Below are positions 1 through 7,497 of a DNA stretch of 64,000 bases, piece by piece (within the stretch, counting starts at the first letter, position 1; each line of letters opens with the position of its first letter). Under the pieces are notes generated by a model. That model saw only the letters and a list, made by a program, of their open reading frames with translations. It had not been told where the DNA came from and made no database searches. Origin of the DNA: Streptomyces fragilis (lineage in GTDB: Bacteria; Actinomycetota; Actinomycetes; Streptomycetales; Streptomycetaceae). The translations under genes and the position numbers were made by a program. The DNA lies in the NCBI RefSeq assembly GCF_003112515.1, contig NZ_BEVZ01000010.1, positions 90,519 to 154,518 on the forward strand, written 5' to 3'.

Positions 1-1
1 G

Positions 2-1027
2 GCCCGCGCCTTCGCCGCCGCGCTGCAGTGCGTCAGCCCGGACCGCGCCCTCGGCGGCGCCCCCGGCTGCGGCTTCTGCGACGGCTGCCACACGGCCCTG
101 ATCGGCACCCACGCCGACGTCTCCACCGTCGTCGCGACCGGCGCGCAGATCCTGGTCGACGACATGCGCGACACCGTGCGCAAGTCGTACACCGCCCCGG
201 CGGGCGGCCGCTGGCAGGTCATCCTCGTCGAGGACGCCGAGCGGCTCAACGAGAAGTCGGCCAACGCCGTCCTCAAGGCGGTCGAGGAGCCGGCCTCGCG
301 CACCGTCTGGATGCTGTGCGCGCCGTCCGTGGACGACGTGCTGCCCACCATCCGGTCCCGTTGCCGGCTGCTGACCCTGCGGACCCCACCGGTCGAGGCC
401 GTCGCAGACCTGCTGATCCGCCGCGACGGCATCGAGCCGGACACCGCCCACGCGGTGGCCCGCGCCACCCAGGGACACGTCGACCGCGCCCGCAGGCTCG
501 CCGTGGACCCGGCGGCCCGCGAGCGCCGGGCCTCGGTGCTCAGGCTGCCGCTGCGGGTGGGCGACGTGGGCGGAGCCCTGCGCGCCGCGCAGGAGCTGGT
601 GGACGCGGCGGCCGCCGACGCCAAGGCGCTGGCCGAGGAACTGGACGTCAAGGAGACCGACGAACTGAAGGCGGCGCTCGGCGCGGCCCAGGGCGGCAGG
701 CTCCCGCGGGGCACGGCCGGCGTGATGAAGGACCTCGAGGACAAGCAGAAGCGCCGCCGCACCCGCACCCAGCGAGACAGCCTGGACCTGGCGCTGACCG
801 ACCTCACCAACTTCTACCGCGACGTCCTCGCCCTCCAGCTCGGCACGCGGGTGGCGCTCGCCAACGCGGACGCCGAGGACGCGCTGCAGCGGCTGGCGCG
901 CTCCGGGACCCCCGAGTCGACCCTGCGCCGGATAGAGGCGATCGGCGCGTGCGGCGAGGCGCTGGACCGCAACGTGCCGCCGCTGCTGGCCGTCGAGGCC
1001 ATGACCATGGCTCTGCGCGACGGTTAG
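2..1027 (+). CDS. holB: DNA polymerase III subunit delta' (5' end outside window)
   Basis: This is the last 341 residues of the clamp-loader delta' subunit; the start and the Walker A region lie left of the window. The clamp loader opens the beta sliding clamp and loads it on primed DNA. Visible are a zinc-module Cys set near the left edge (a first Cys, then GCGFCDGC), the delta'/DnaX signature LVEDAERLNEKSANAVLKA, and the sensor motif TIRSRCRLL. The C-terminal part is helical and Ala-rich, as in actinobacterial delta' proteins, and includes a Lys/Arg-rich stretch (KQKRRRTRT). The reading frame is open from base 2 and stops at 1027. A peptidase gene follows within about 60 bases. The family call is firm; only the N-terminus is missing. 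Confidence 0.93.
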   Translation, partial: ARAFAAALQCVSPDRALGGAPGCGFCDGCHTALIGTHADVSTVVATGAQILVDDMRDTVRKSYTAPAGGRWQVILVEDAERLNEKSANAVLKAVEEPASRTVWMLCAPSVDDVLPTIRSRCRLLTLRTPPVEAVADLLIRRDGIEPDTAHAVARATQGHVDRARRLAVDPAARERRASVLRLPLRVGDVGGALRAAQELVDAAAADAKALAEELDVKETDELKAALGAAQGGRLPRGTAGVMKDLEDKQKRRRTRTQRDSLDLALTDLTNFYRDVLALQLGTRVALANADAEDALQRLARSGTPESTLRRIEAIGACGEALDRNVPPLLAVEAMTMALRDG

Positions 1028-1090
1028 CCCGTGCGGGCGACATCCATGGCACAGGGCGTGAGCACGGCTGCGGAGAGTTACCGTGACCGG

Positions 1091-2683
1091 GTGGAGATCA
1101 GCCGCAGCCCTCGTTCCGTGTCCCGCCCCAGGCGGGCCGCGCGCCTGGCCGGAGCGGTCGCCACCGCCTCCGCGCTCCTGCTGACGGCGTGCGCCGTCGA
1201 GGACCAGCCCGGTGATCCGGGCGCCCGTCCGGCGCTCGCCGCGCTTCCCGCCCAGGTGGAGCCGCGGCTGGCCCGCTTCTACGAGCAGAAGCCCTCCTGG
1301 CGGGACTGCGGCGCGCCCGGGTTCCAGTGCACGACGATGCGCGCGCCGCTGGACTACGACCGGCCGGACGCCGGCGAGGTGCGGCTCGCGGTGTCGCGGA
1401 CCAAGGCCACGGGGCCGGGCCGCCGGCTGGGCTCGCTGTTCGTCAACCCCGGCGGCCCGGGCGGTTCCGCCGTCGACTACCTGCAGGGCTACGCCGCGCT
1501 GGGGTACCCCGCCGAGGTGCGGGCCCGGTACGACGTCGTCGCCGTCGACCCGCGCGGTGTCGCCCGCAGCGAGCCGGTCGACTGCCTCGACGGGCCGCAC
1601 ATGGACACGTACACGAGCACCGACTTCACCCCGGACGAGGACGCCGAGACGGACTCGCTGGTGAAGGCGTTCAAGACCTTCGCGGAGGGCTGCGGCGGCC
1701 GGTCCGCGAAGCTGCTGCGCCACGTCTCCACGGTGGAGACGGCCCGCGACATGGACATGGTGCGCTCGGTGCTGGGCGACAAGAAGCTGCACTACGTCGG
1801 CGCCTCCTACGGCACCTTCCTCGGCGCCACCTACGCGGGGCTGTTCCCTTCGCGGGTGGGGCGCTTGGTGCTGGACGGCGCGATGGACCCGTCGCTGCCG
1901 GCCCGCCGGCTGAACCTGGACCAGACGGCCGGCTTCGAGACGGCCTTCCAGGCGTTCGCCCGTGACTGCGTGCGACAGTCCGACTGCCCGGTCGGCGGCA
2001 GGGGGGCCACCCCCGCCGAGGTGGGACGCGGGCTGAAGGCCTTTTTCGAGAAGCTGGACGCCCGGCCGCTGAAAGCCGAGGACCCGGACGGGCGTGAGCT
2101 GACGGAGTCGCTGGCCACCATCGGCGTGATCGCCGCCATGTACGACGAGGGCGCCTGGCCCCAGCTCCGCGAAGCGCTCGACTCCGCCCGGCGGCACAAG
2201 GACGGCACCGAGCTCCTGGCGCTGTCCGACAGCTACTACGAGCGGGACCCCGACGGCCGGTACTCCAACCTGATGTTCGCCAACAGCGCGGTGAACTGCC
2301 TGGACCTGCCCGGGGCGTTCTCCTCCCCGGAGGAGGTGCGCGAGGCGCTGCCCGCGTTCGAGAAGGCCTCGCCGGTCTTCGGCGAGACGATGGCCTGGTC
2401 CGCGCTGAACTGCGCCTACTGGCCCGTCGCCCCCACCGGTGAGCCCCGGCGCATCGAGGCGAAGGGCGCCGCCCCGATCCTGGTGGTCGGCACCACCCGC
2501 GATCCCGCCACCCCTTACGTCTGGGCGAAGGCCCTGGCGGGTCAGCTTGCCTCCGGCCGGCTCCTCACCCACGACGGTGACGGCCACACCGCCTACGGAC
2601 GTGGCAGCGACTGCGTCGACGCGGCGGTCGACGCCTACCTGCTCCGCGGCACCGTCCCGCCGGAGGGGAAGCGCTGCGTCTGA
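1091..2683 (+). CDS. Secreted alpha/beta-hydrolase lipoprotein, TAP/SlpD-SlpE-like peptidase
   Basis: This is an exported serine peptidase of the Streptomyces tripeptidyl-aminopeptidase family, predicted to trim peptides outside the membrane. The N-terminus is Arg-rich, followed by a hydrophobic stretch and a lipobox LTAC (Cys34), so it should be lipid-anchored. The hydrolase core has the oxyanion segment NPGGPGGS, the nucleophile elbow GASYG (Ser about 239), an acid near Asp471 (TTRDPATP) and His about 499 (DGDGHTAYG). The C-terminal TAP-like domain carries paired Cys residues. The start is uncertain. GTG 1091 gives a normal-length signal peptide; in-frame starts at 1031 and 1046 would add about 15-20 residues. 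The natural substrate cannot be read from sequence. Confidence 0.87.
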   Translation: MEISRSPRSVSRPRRAARLAGAVATASALLLTACAVEDQPGDPGARPALAALPAQVEPRLARFYEQKPSWRDCGAPGFQCTTMRAPLDYDRPDAGEVRLAVSRTKATGPGRRLGSLFVNPGGPGGSAVDYLQGYAALGYPAEVRARYDVVAVDPRGVARSEPVDCLDGPHMDTYTSTDFTPDEDAETDSLVKAFKTFAEGCGGRSAKLLRHVSTVETARDMDMVRSVLGDKKLHYVGASYGTFLGATYAGLFPSRVGRLVLDGAMDPSLPARRLNLDQTAGFETAFQAFARDCVRQSDCPVGGRGATPAEVGRGLKAFFEKLDARPLKAEDPDGRELTESLATIGVIAAMYDEGAWPQLREALDSARRHKDGTELLALSDSYYERDPDGRYSNLMFANSAVNCLDLPGAFSSPEEVREALPAFEKASPVFGETMAWSALNCAYWPVAPTGEPRRIEAKGAAPILVVGTTRDPATPYVWAKALAGQLASGRLLTHDGDGHTAYGRGSDCVDAAVDAYLLRGTVPPEGKRCV

Positions 2684-2757
2684 CCTCGCGGAACGCCCGG
2701 TCGATCGCCGGTTCGCCGCGGGTTCATCGCCGGTTCGGAGCACCCTCGGAAACTGTG

Positions 2758-2763
2758 TAGACT
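2758..2763 (+). promoter_or_regulatory. Candidate -10 element of the tRNA-Thr promoter
   Basis: A TAGACT hexamer sits 40 bases before the mature tRNA start, with a weak -35 (TTCGGA, 2734-2739) 18 bases upstream. A transcript starting near 2770 would carry a 5' leader of about 34 bases for RNase P. A small palindrome (CGCACCATGGTGCG) lies in that leader. Confidence 0.5.
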
Positions 2764-2803
2764 TACCGTCGTCGCCGGTCGCACCATGGTGCGGTCAGCA
2801 CGT

Positions 2804-2877
2804 GCCGCTTTAGCTCAGATGGCCAGAGCAACGCACTCGTAATGCGTAGGTCTCGGGTTCGAATCCCGAAAGCGGCT
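2804..2877 (+). tRNA. tRNA-Thr, anticodon CGT
   Basis: The complete cloverleaf can be folded by eye. The acceptor stem is GCCGCTT/AAGCGGC, the D stem GCTC/GAGC, the anticodon stem ACGCA/TGCGT with loop CTCGTAA, and the T arm TCGGG-TTCGAAT-CCCGA. The anticodon CGT (2838-2840) reads ACG threonine codons. CCA is not encoded; TCCG follows the acceptor stem. No integrase or partial repeat of the tRNA 3' end is seen nearby, so it is not an occupied attachment site in this window. Confidence 0.97.
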
Positions 2878-2883
2878 CCGAAT

Positions 2884-2918
2884 AAGCCAGGTCACACAGC
2901 TTGTGACCTGGCTTTTTT
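2884..2918 (+). terminator. Intrinsic terminator after tRNA-Thr
   Basis: A perfect 12-13 bp stem (AGCCAGGTCACA with its complement), a 5-base loop and a run of six T. It is a textbook Rho-independent terminator for the tRNA. It lies just past the end of the convergent polymerase gene and may serve both strands. Confidence 0.93.
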
Positions 2919-2928
2919 CTTGCTCGCG

Positions 2929-4602
2929 TCACTTCGCGTCCGCGTAGCACTCCACCACCGCCGTGGTGAACGGGAAGCGGACCGGGGTGTCGCCGAAGGT
3001 GAGGCGGGCGGCCTCGGCGGAGCTCTCCCGGATGGCGGCCGTGACCTGCTCCGCCTCCCCGGCGGGGCAGTGCACGATCACCTCGTCGTGCTGGAAGAAC
3101 ACCAGTTCCGCCGCGAGCCCCCGCAGGCGGCGGCGCAGGGCGGCCAGCAGCAGGAACGTCCAGTCGGCGGCGCTTCCCTGGACGACGAAGTTGCGGGCGA
3201 ACCGGCCGCGGGCGCGGGTCGTCGCCGTGGAGCGGCCGGGTCCGAGCTCGTCGTCGTCCTCCGCGAGCGGGATGCCCGCCTCCTCCGCCTCCTCCTGACC
3301 GCCCACGGGCGGGCAGGTGCGGCCGAGCCAGGTGCGCACCAGGCGCCCCTCCTCGCCGGCGCGGGCGGCCTCGTCGACGTGGGCCACCGCGAGGGGGAAC
3401 CGCCGGCGCAGCGCGGCCAGGTTCTTCAGGCCGTCGCCGGAGGTCTGGCCGTAGATGGCGCCGAGGACGGCGATCTTGGCGCGGTCCCGGTCACCGGCGA
3501 AGGCCCGCTCCGAGACCGCCTGGTAGAGGTCGCTCTCGCGGCCCGCGACCTTCATGAAGGCGGGGTCGCGGGAGATCGCGGCCAGAACCCGGGGCTCCAT
3601 CTGGTCGGCGTCGGCGACCACCAGCCGCCAGCCGGGATCGGCGATCACGGCCCGCCGGATCACCTTGGGGATCTGCAGCGCACCACCGCCGTGGGTGACC
3701 CAGCGGCCGGTCACCGTGCCCGCGGGCAGGAACTCCGGGCGGAACCTGCCCTCGCGCACCCAGTCCTGGAGCCAGGACCAGCCGTGGGCGACCCAGATGC
3801 GGTACAGCCGCTTGTACTCCAGCAGCGGCGGTACGGCGGGATGGTCGAGCTTCGACAGCTCCCAGCGACGGGTGGAGCGGACCCGGACACCGGCCTGGGC
3901 GAACGCCTTGACCACGTCGGCCGGCAGGTCGGGCCGCACCCGGCGGCCGAACGCGGCGGAGACCTCGTCCGCCAGCTCGGCCAGTCGCCGTGGCTCGCCG
4001 GCGCCCGGATAGCGCTCGCCGAGCAGGCCCCGGAGCACCTCCCGGTGCACGTCGGCCCGCCAGGGCAGGCCCGTGCGGTTCATCTCCGCCGCCACCAGGG
4101 TGCCGGCGGACTCCGCTGCCAGCAGCAGGGCCATCCGGTCCGGGTGGGCGGTGGCGGCCAGCCGGCGCCGCTGTTCGGCGTAGACGGCGAGCAGGTCGGC
4201 GAGCGGCACGTCCACAGGATCGGCGGCCTCGAACAACGGGTCCTGCGCCGAAGGGTCCGCGTTCCGCGTCGGCGGGTCCGGCGGCACCGGGCCGCCGCGC
4301 AGCCGGCCCAGTGCGGCCGCGGCGTTCCGCGGCTCGCCGCTCCTGCCCTCATGGCCGAGGAGCAGGGTTTCGGCGTCTTCCACGTCGTGACAGCGCTCGA
4401 CCCTCACTCCGGCGGCCAGCAGGCGCGGGTAGACCTCCGCGGTCGAGCGCCACACCCAGCGGGTGACCCCGGGCCGCGAACGCACGGCCTCGGCGAGGTC
4501 GGGCTCGCGGCGCACCGGGCCGGAGGGCAGGTCGTCGGGGCCGAGGGGGACGACATCGGCGCCGCCGCCCTCGACGGGTGCGAGAGCCCACCGGCCGGTC
4601 AT
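2929..4602 (-). CDS. Stand-alone family A DNA polymerase (bifunctional 3'-5' exonuclease/DNA polymerase type)
   Basis: A 557-residue PolA-like protein without a 5' nuclease domain. The C-terminal half keeps the polymerase motifs: motif A as VVADADQMEPRVL (about residues 328-340), the O-helix RDRAKIAVLGAIYGQ (about 372-386) with its Arg and Lys, and motif C as FFQHDEVIV (HDE at about 505-507). The N-terminal 150 residues are in the position of the 3'-5' exonuclease domain but lack an obvious DEDD set, so proofreading is doubtful. Housekeeping PolI is about 900 residues, so this is an auxiliary polymerase for repair or gap or end filling (inference). ATG 4602 is chosen because a -10-like CAGACT (4610-4615) lies exactly 7 bases upstream, suggesting a leaderless mRNA. 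A DnaA-box pair lies just upstream. Confidence 0.87.
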   Translation of the reverse strand: MTGRWALAPVEGGGADVVPLGPDDLPSGPVRREPDLAEAVRSRPGVTRWVWRSTAEVYPRLLAAGVRVERCHDVEDAETLLLGHEGRSGEPRNAAAALGRLRGGPVPPDPPTRNADPSAQDPLFEAADPVDVPLADLLAVYAEQRRRLAATAHPDRMALLLAAESAGTLVAAEMNRTGLPWRADVHREVLRGLLGERYPGAGEPRRLAELADEVSAAFGRRVRPDLPADVVKAFAQAGVRVRSTRRWELSKLDHPAVPPLLEYKRLYRIWVAHGWSWLQDWVREGRFRPEFLPAGTVTGRWVTHGGGALQIPKVIRRAVIADPGWRLVVADADQMEPRVLAAISRDPAFMKVAGRESDLYQAVSERAFAGDRDRAKIAVLGAIYGQTSGDGLKNLAALRRRFPLAVAHVDEAARAGEEGRLVRTWLGRTCPPVGGQEEAEEAGIPLAEDDDELGPGRSTATTRARGRFARNFVVQGSAADWTFLLLAALRRRLRGLAAELVFFQHDEVIVHCPAGEAEQVTAAIRESSAEAARLTFGDTPVRFPFTTAVVECYADAK

Positions 4603-4640
4603 GCGGTCGAGTCTGCCAGGTAGGTACGACAACGCCGCTC

Positions 4641-4663
4641 GTTGTCCACAGCCTGTGGACAAC
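4641..4663. promoter_or_regulatory. Inverted pair of DnaA boxes in the divergent polymerase/DUF2786 promoter
   Basis: TTGTCCACA at 4642-4650 faces its exact complement TGTGGACAA at 4654-4662, with 3 bases between. With flanking bases the repeat is 10 bp per arm and perfect. TTGTCCACA is the preferred Streptomyces DnaA box. The pair sits centrally in the 98-base gap, about 40 bases from each start codon, covering the likely -35 region of both genes. DnaA control is inference. Confidence 0.75.
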
Positions 4664-4700
4664 TTTCCCGCACCCCCGGTTCCCGTGTCAGGATCACCGG

Positions 4701-5981
4701 GTGAGCACCACCGAGCCCGGCACCGTCGAGCGTGCCTTCGCCGCCGCCCTCTACGCCGACACCGATACGGCCCTGGACGCGGGTGCGTCCCTGCTGGCCG
4801 CCGACCCGGGGGCGGACGCCGAGCTGTCCCGCCGGGGCCGGGAACTGACGGCCGCCCTCTGGAGGCGGGGCTGGCAGCCCGCGGACGTGGTCCGGATGGT
4901 CCGGCGTGAACTGGAGGAGGCCCACGTTCACGTGGTCTCCGACCTGATTCTCGCCGAAGCCGGCGCCCCGGAGGACTCCCGCCCGGACCCCCGGCAGGGC
5001 TCCCGCAACGGTGTCTGCGGCGGCTCCCGGCCCGGTGCGCCTGCCCGGGGGCGTCGCTGGGCGGCCCAGCTAGCCGAGTTGACGCCCGCGCCGCCCCGTC
5101 ATGAAGACCGTTTCACCCGGGCCACGGTTGTACTCGAGCTCTACCGCCTGCTGCTGCGGCTGCCCGCCCTGGAACCGGTCGTGGAGCCCAGGCCGCGGCC
5201 GGCCGCGGGGGAGGCGGAGCGTGCCGAGCCGGCCTCACGGATGCTGGGCCGCATCCGGGCGCTGCTCGCCAAGGCCGAGGCGACCGGCTACCCGGAAGAG
5301 GCCGAGGCGCTGACCGCGAAGGCGCAGGAGCTGATGGCCCGGCACAGCATCGACGAGGCGCTGCTCGCTCCGGACGGCTCCGCCGGCGGCGAGGGGCCGG
5401 CGGCTGGCGGGCCCGGGGCGTGCCGGATCGGGGTGGAGCCGCCGTACGAGCAGGCCAAGGCGGTCCTGCTGGACGCGGTGGCGCGGGCCAACAACTGTCA
5501 GGCGGTGTGGAACGAGGCGTTCTGCTTCAGCACGGTGGTCGGGCACGAGGCGGACCTCGAGGTCGTCGAGCTGCTGTACACCTCGCTCCTGGTGCAGGCG
5601 ACCGGCGCGATGACCAAGGCGGAGGCCGCGCTGCGCAAGGGGGGAGGAAAGGGCGGCGGGCGGCGGCGGACCAAGACCTTCCGGCAGTCCTTCCTGGCCG
5701 CGTACGCCCATCGGATGGGCGCCCGGCTGGCCGAGGCCGCGGAGCACGAGATCACGGAGGCCAAGGCGGAGGCCGGGCAGGCGCTGATGCCGGTGCTCGC
5801 CTCCCGTGAGGCGGCGGTGCGGGCCGAGACCGACCGGCTCTTTCCGCACACCAGGACCACCCGGCTGCGCGGGGTCAGCGACGAGGAGGGATGGATACAG
5901 GGCCGGGACGCGGCCGACCGGGCCAGGATGGGTCGCCGTCCCGGGATCCCCGGCCGGGGCGGCCGCGGCGACCGCGGCTGA
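4701..5981 (+). CDS. DUF2786 domain protein
   Basis: A 426-residue soluble protein of unknown function. A DUF2786 segment lies at about residues 178-222 (SRMLGRIRALLAKAEATG, then a conserved EAEALTAKAQELMARH). The N-terminal region is helical (about 1-90), followed by a variable Gly/Arg-rich linker. The C-terminal 200 residues include a basic Gly/Lys/Arg run (about 313-323) and a helical part that ends in a Gly/Arg-rich tail, which could contact nucleic acid. GTG 4701 is preferred over the upstream in-frame GTG at 4578 because CAGGAT (4689-4694) lies 6 bases before it, a leaderless arrangement. It is divergent from the auxiliary DNA polymerase and shares the DnaA-box region. DUF2786 often marks phage or DNA-associated proteins, but no activity is established. 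Confidence 0.8.
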   Translation: MSTTEPGTVERAFAAALYADTDTALDAGASLLAADPGADAELSRRGRELTAALWRRGWQPADVVRMVRRELEEAHVHVVSDLILAEAGAPEDSRPDPRQGSRNGVCGGSRPGAPARGRRWAAQLAELTPAPPRHEDRFTRATVVLELYRLLLRLPALEPVVEPRPRPAAGEAERAEPASRMLGRIRALLAKAEATGYPEEAEALTAKAQELMARHSIDEALLAPDGSAGGEGPAAGGPGACRIGVEPPYEQAKAVLLDAVARANNCQAVWNEAFCFSTVVGHEADLEVVELLYTSLLVQATGAMTKAEAALRKGGGKGGGRRRTKTFRQSFLAAYAHRMGARLAEAAEHEITEAKAEAGQALMPVLASREAAVRAETDRLFPHTRTTRLRGVSDEEGWIQGRDAADRARMGRRPGIPGRGGRGDRG

Positions 5982-6130
5982 GTCCCGTAGCGTGCGTGCG
6001 GAACCGCCACCCCGTGGGAGGCAGTCCTCTTGAATGCGGGGAGGGTTACCGGGCACACGAGCAGAAAACGGGGAGAGACGGGACGGGATCGCGCCACGTC
6101 GCCCGCCCGCTGTAACCGCGGGAACACCCC

Positions 6131-6186
6131 GCGTGCACGTGCATCTGCACCTTGCATACGCCGATGCATCCGCACCTGCGTATGCA
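6131..6186. promoter_or_regulatory. TGCA-rich operator-like region upstream of the DUF397 gene
   Basis: Six TGCA tetramers occur at 6134, 6140, 6146, 6153, 6165 and 6183. They include a 9-bp inverted repeat, TGCATACGC (6153-6161) and GCGTATGCA (6178-6186), and a GTGCA-TC-TGCAC repeat (6139-6150). Bases 6131-6157 recur almost exactly, inverted, upstream of the ATPase gene at 7231-7260. The rest of the 282-base gap (5982-6263) shows no gene. A CTATGAT-like -10 may lie near 6198-6204. Confidence 0.65.
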
Positions 6187-6263
6187 CATGAACGTGGCTA
6201 TGATCCAAAGCAGTTGACCACGCACCGCGGCCCCACGGCCGGTGCATCACCGGGGAGCTACCT

Positions 6264-6578
6264 GTGGATCACGACGTGTACGACGGGTACGACCTTGACG
6301 AGGCGTCAGGATGTGCGACGCGTCCGGCCATGCCGGGCCCGGTGCGGGTGCACAACGGCATGGCGGCCACCCGTCTCGAGGGTGTCGCGTGGCAGAAGAG
6401 CCGGCACAGCAACTCGCAGGGTTCGTGCGTGGAGTTCGCCCGCCTGCCCGGCGGTGAGGTGGCCGTCCGCAACTCCCGCTTCCCCGACGGGCCCGCGCTG
6501 GTCTACACGCGCGCCGAGATCGAGGCGATGCTGCTCGGGGTCAAGGACGGCGAGTTCGACCACCTGATAGTCGGCTGA
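6264..6578 (+). CDS. DUF397 domain protein
   Basis: A 104-residue protein with a complete DUF397 domain in its second half (WQKSRHSNSQGSCVEFARLP, then VAVRNSRFPDGPALVYT). GTG 6264 has a good Shine-Dalgarno GGGGAG about 9 bases upstream. DUF397 proteins in Streptomyces are typically encoded beside XRE/DUF5753 regulators and GHKL-type ATPases, as here, and the family is linked to developmental loci of the whiJ/abaA type. A role as partner or effector of the regulator at 7498-8355 is inferred from context. The 35 residues before the domain are not recognised. Confidence 0.85.
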   Translation: MDHDVYDGYDLDEASGCATRPAMPGPVRVHNGMAATRLEGVAWQKSRHSNSQGSCVEFARLPGGEVAVRNSRFPDGPALVYTRAEIEAMLLGVKDGEFDHLIVG

Positions 6579-6650
6579 GCCGACCGATCCGGGCCTCGCC
6601 GACGTCGTTTCTCGCGCGCCCCGAATTCTCCACGCCCTTCAGGCCGGTTC

Positions 6651-7157
6651 TCAGTCGGTCGAGGACAGCCGGAAGAGCGCCCAGACCACCTTGCCGTCCA
6701 GGGCGCCGGCGACCGGGTGCCACCCCCACCCGTCGCTGAAGGACTCGACGAGGAAGAGTCCGCGTCCCGATTCCGCGTCGCAGTCGTCGTCTGCCTCCGG
6801 GTCGCGGGGGTCGGGTGACTGGCGGCTGGGGTCGCGTACCGCGCACACCAGCCGCTCGGACCAGCGCATGAGGTGGAGTCGTACCGGAGGGTCCTGCTCG
6901 GGGCCGCGCGCGGTGTCGGCGGGCAGGGCGTGGCGGAGGGCGTTGGTGACGAGTTCGGACACGACCAGACAGACGTCGTCGAAGCGATCCCCTATGTCCC
7001 ACTGGCCCAGGGTGCCGCGGGTGAACCGGCGGGCTTCGCGTACCGCGTCGTAGCGGGCGGGCAGAGCGCAGGTCGCGGCGTTGGAGACGGTCGCGGGGTC
7101 CGTCGGCGGAAGGCCCTGCCGTAGCGGCTCGAGCATGGTCGATCCATTCGTCCCCAT
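6651..7157 (-). CDS. GHKL (HATPase_c) ATP-binding protein, anti-sigma-kinase-like
   Basis: A 168-residue single-domain protein of the histidine-kinase-like ATPase fold (RsbW/SpoIIAB-type), common in Streptomyces. The N-box is VCLVVSELVTNALRHA, followed by the G1-like ESGRGLFLVESFSDGWG. There is no membrane or dimerisation/His domain. ATG 7157 is favoured by a GGGAG 8 bases upstream; ATG 7136 is also possible. Such proteins can phosphorylate STAS-type antagonists or bind sigma factors, but no target is encoded here. It runs convergent to the DUF397 gene and divergent from the XRE regulator. Its upstream region carries a second copy of the TGCA-rich element, so it is probably co-regulated with the DUF397 gene. 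Confidence 0.85.
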   Translation of the reverse strand: MGTNGSTMLEPLRQGLPPTDPATVSNAATCALPARYDAVREARRFTRGTLGQWDIGDRFDDVCLVVSELVTNALRHALPADTARGPEQDPPVRLHLMRWSERLVCAVRDPSRQSPDPRDPEADDDCDAESGRGLFLVESFSDGWGWHPVAGALDGKVVWALFRLSSTD

Positions 7158-7230
7158 GCGAGGCACTCCCGGGATTCGCGGTCGCGGCGATATGGCGGTG
7201 GTGCGAGGCCCATGGTTTCGGAAGAGACCA

Positions 7231-7260
7231 GCAGATGCAAGGGCAGATGCACGTGCACGC
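7231..7260. promoter_or_regulatory. Second copy of the TGCA-rich element, upstream of the ATPase gene
   Basis: Read on the minus strand, this begins GCGTGCACGTGCATCTGC and continues CCTTGCAT. It matches 6131-6157 with a single one-base length difference. It lies 74-103 bases before the ATPase start and points the same way relative to its gene as the first copy. The remainder of the 340-base gap (7158-7497) holds no gene that I can support. Confidence 0.7.
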
Positions 7261-7497
7261 GTCTGAAATACGCTGCGCCGTACCGTTTCTTGGTCATTTT
7301 TTCCGCCATCCGCCCGTTGGTTTCCCGCCGCGAGGGAGGTGCCGGAGGGTTCAGTTTCGGCCGCCGGGCAGGCAGGATCCCGTCTGGAGGGGTTCCACAC
7401 CGGCCACCGAGTTCGCCTTTCCGTAATCGGACGAGTACAGCTCGGAGTGATTTGGTGGCAGACTTTGCCAGGGGCACGGCCGGGGAGGGTGGCTGAC

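Noticed and set aside
2804..2877. tRNA-Thr as the site of an integrated element
   Set aside because: There is no integrase, no excisionase and no repeated tRNA 3' end in the flanks; the next gene is a polymerase found as part of the core.
4641..4663. A replication origin at the DnaA-box pair
   Set aside because: Only two boxes are present and there is no dnaA/dnaN context or box cluster, so a promoter-level site is more likely.
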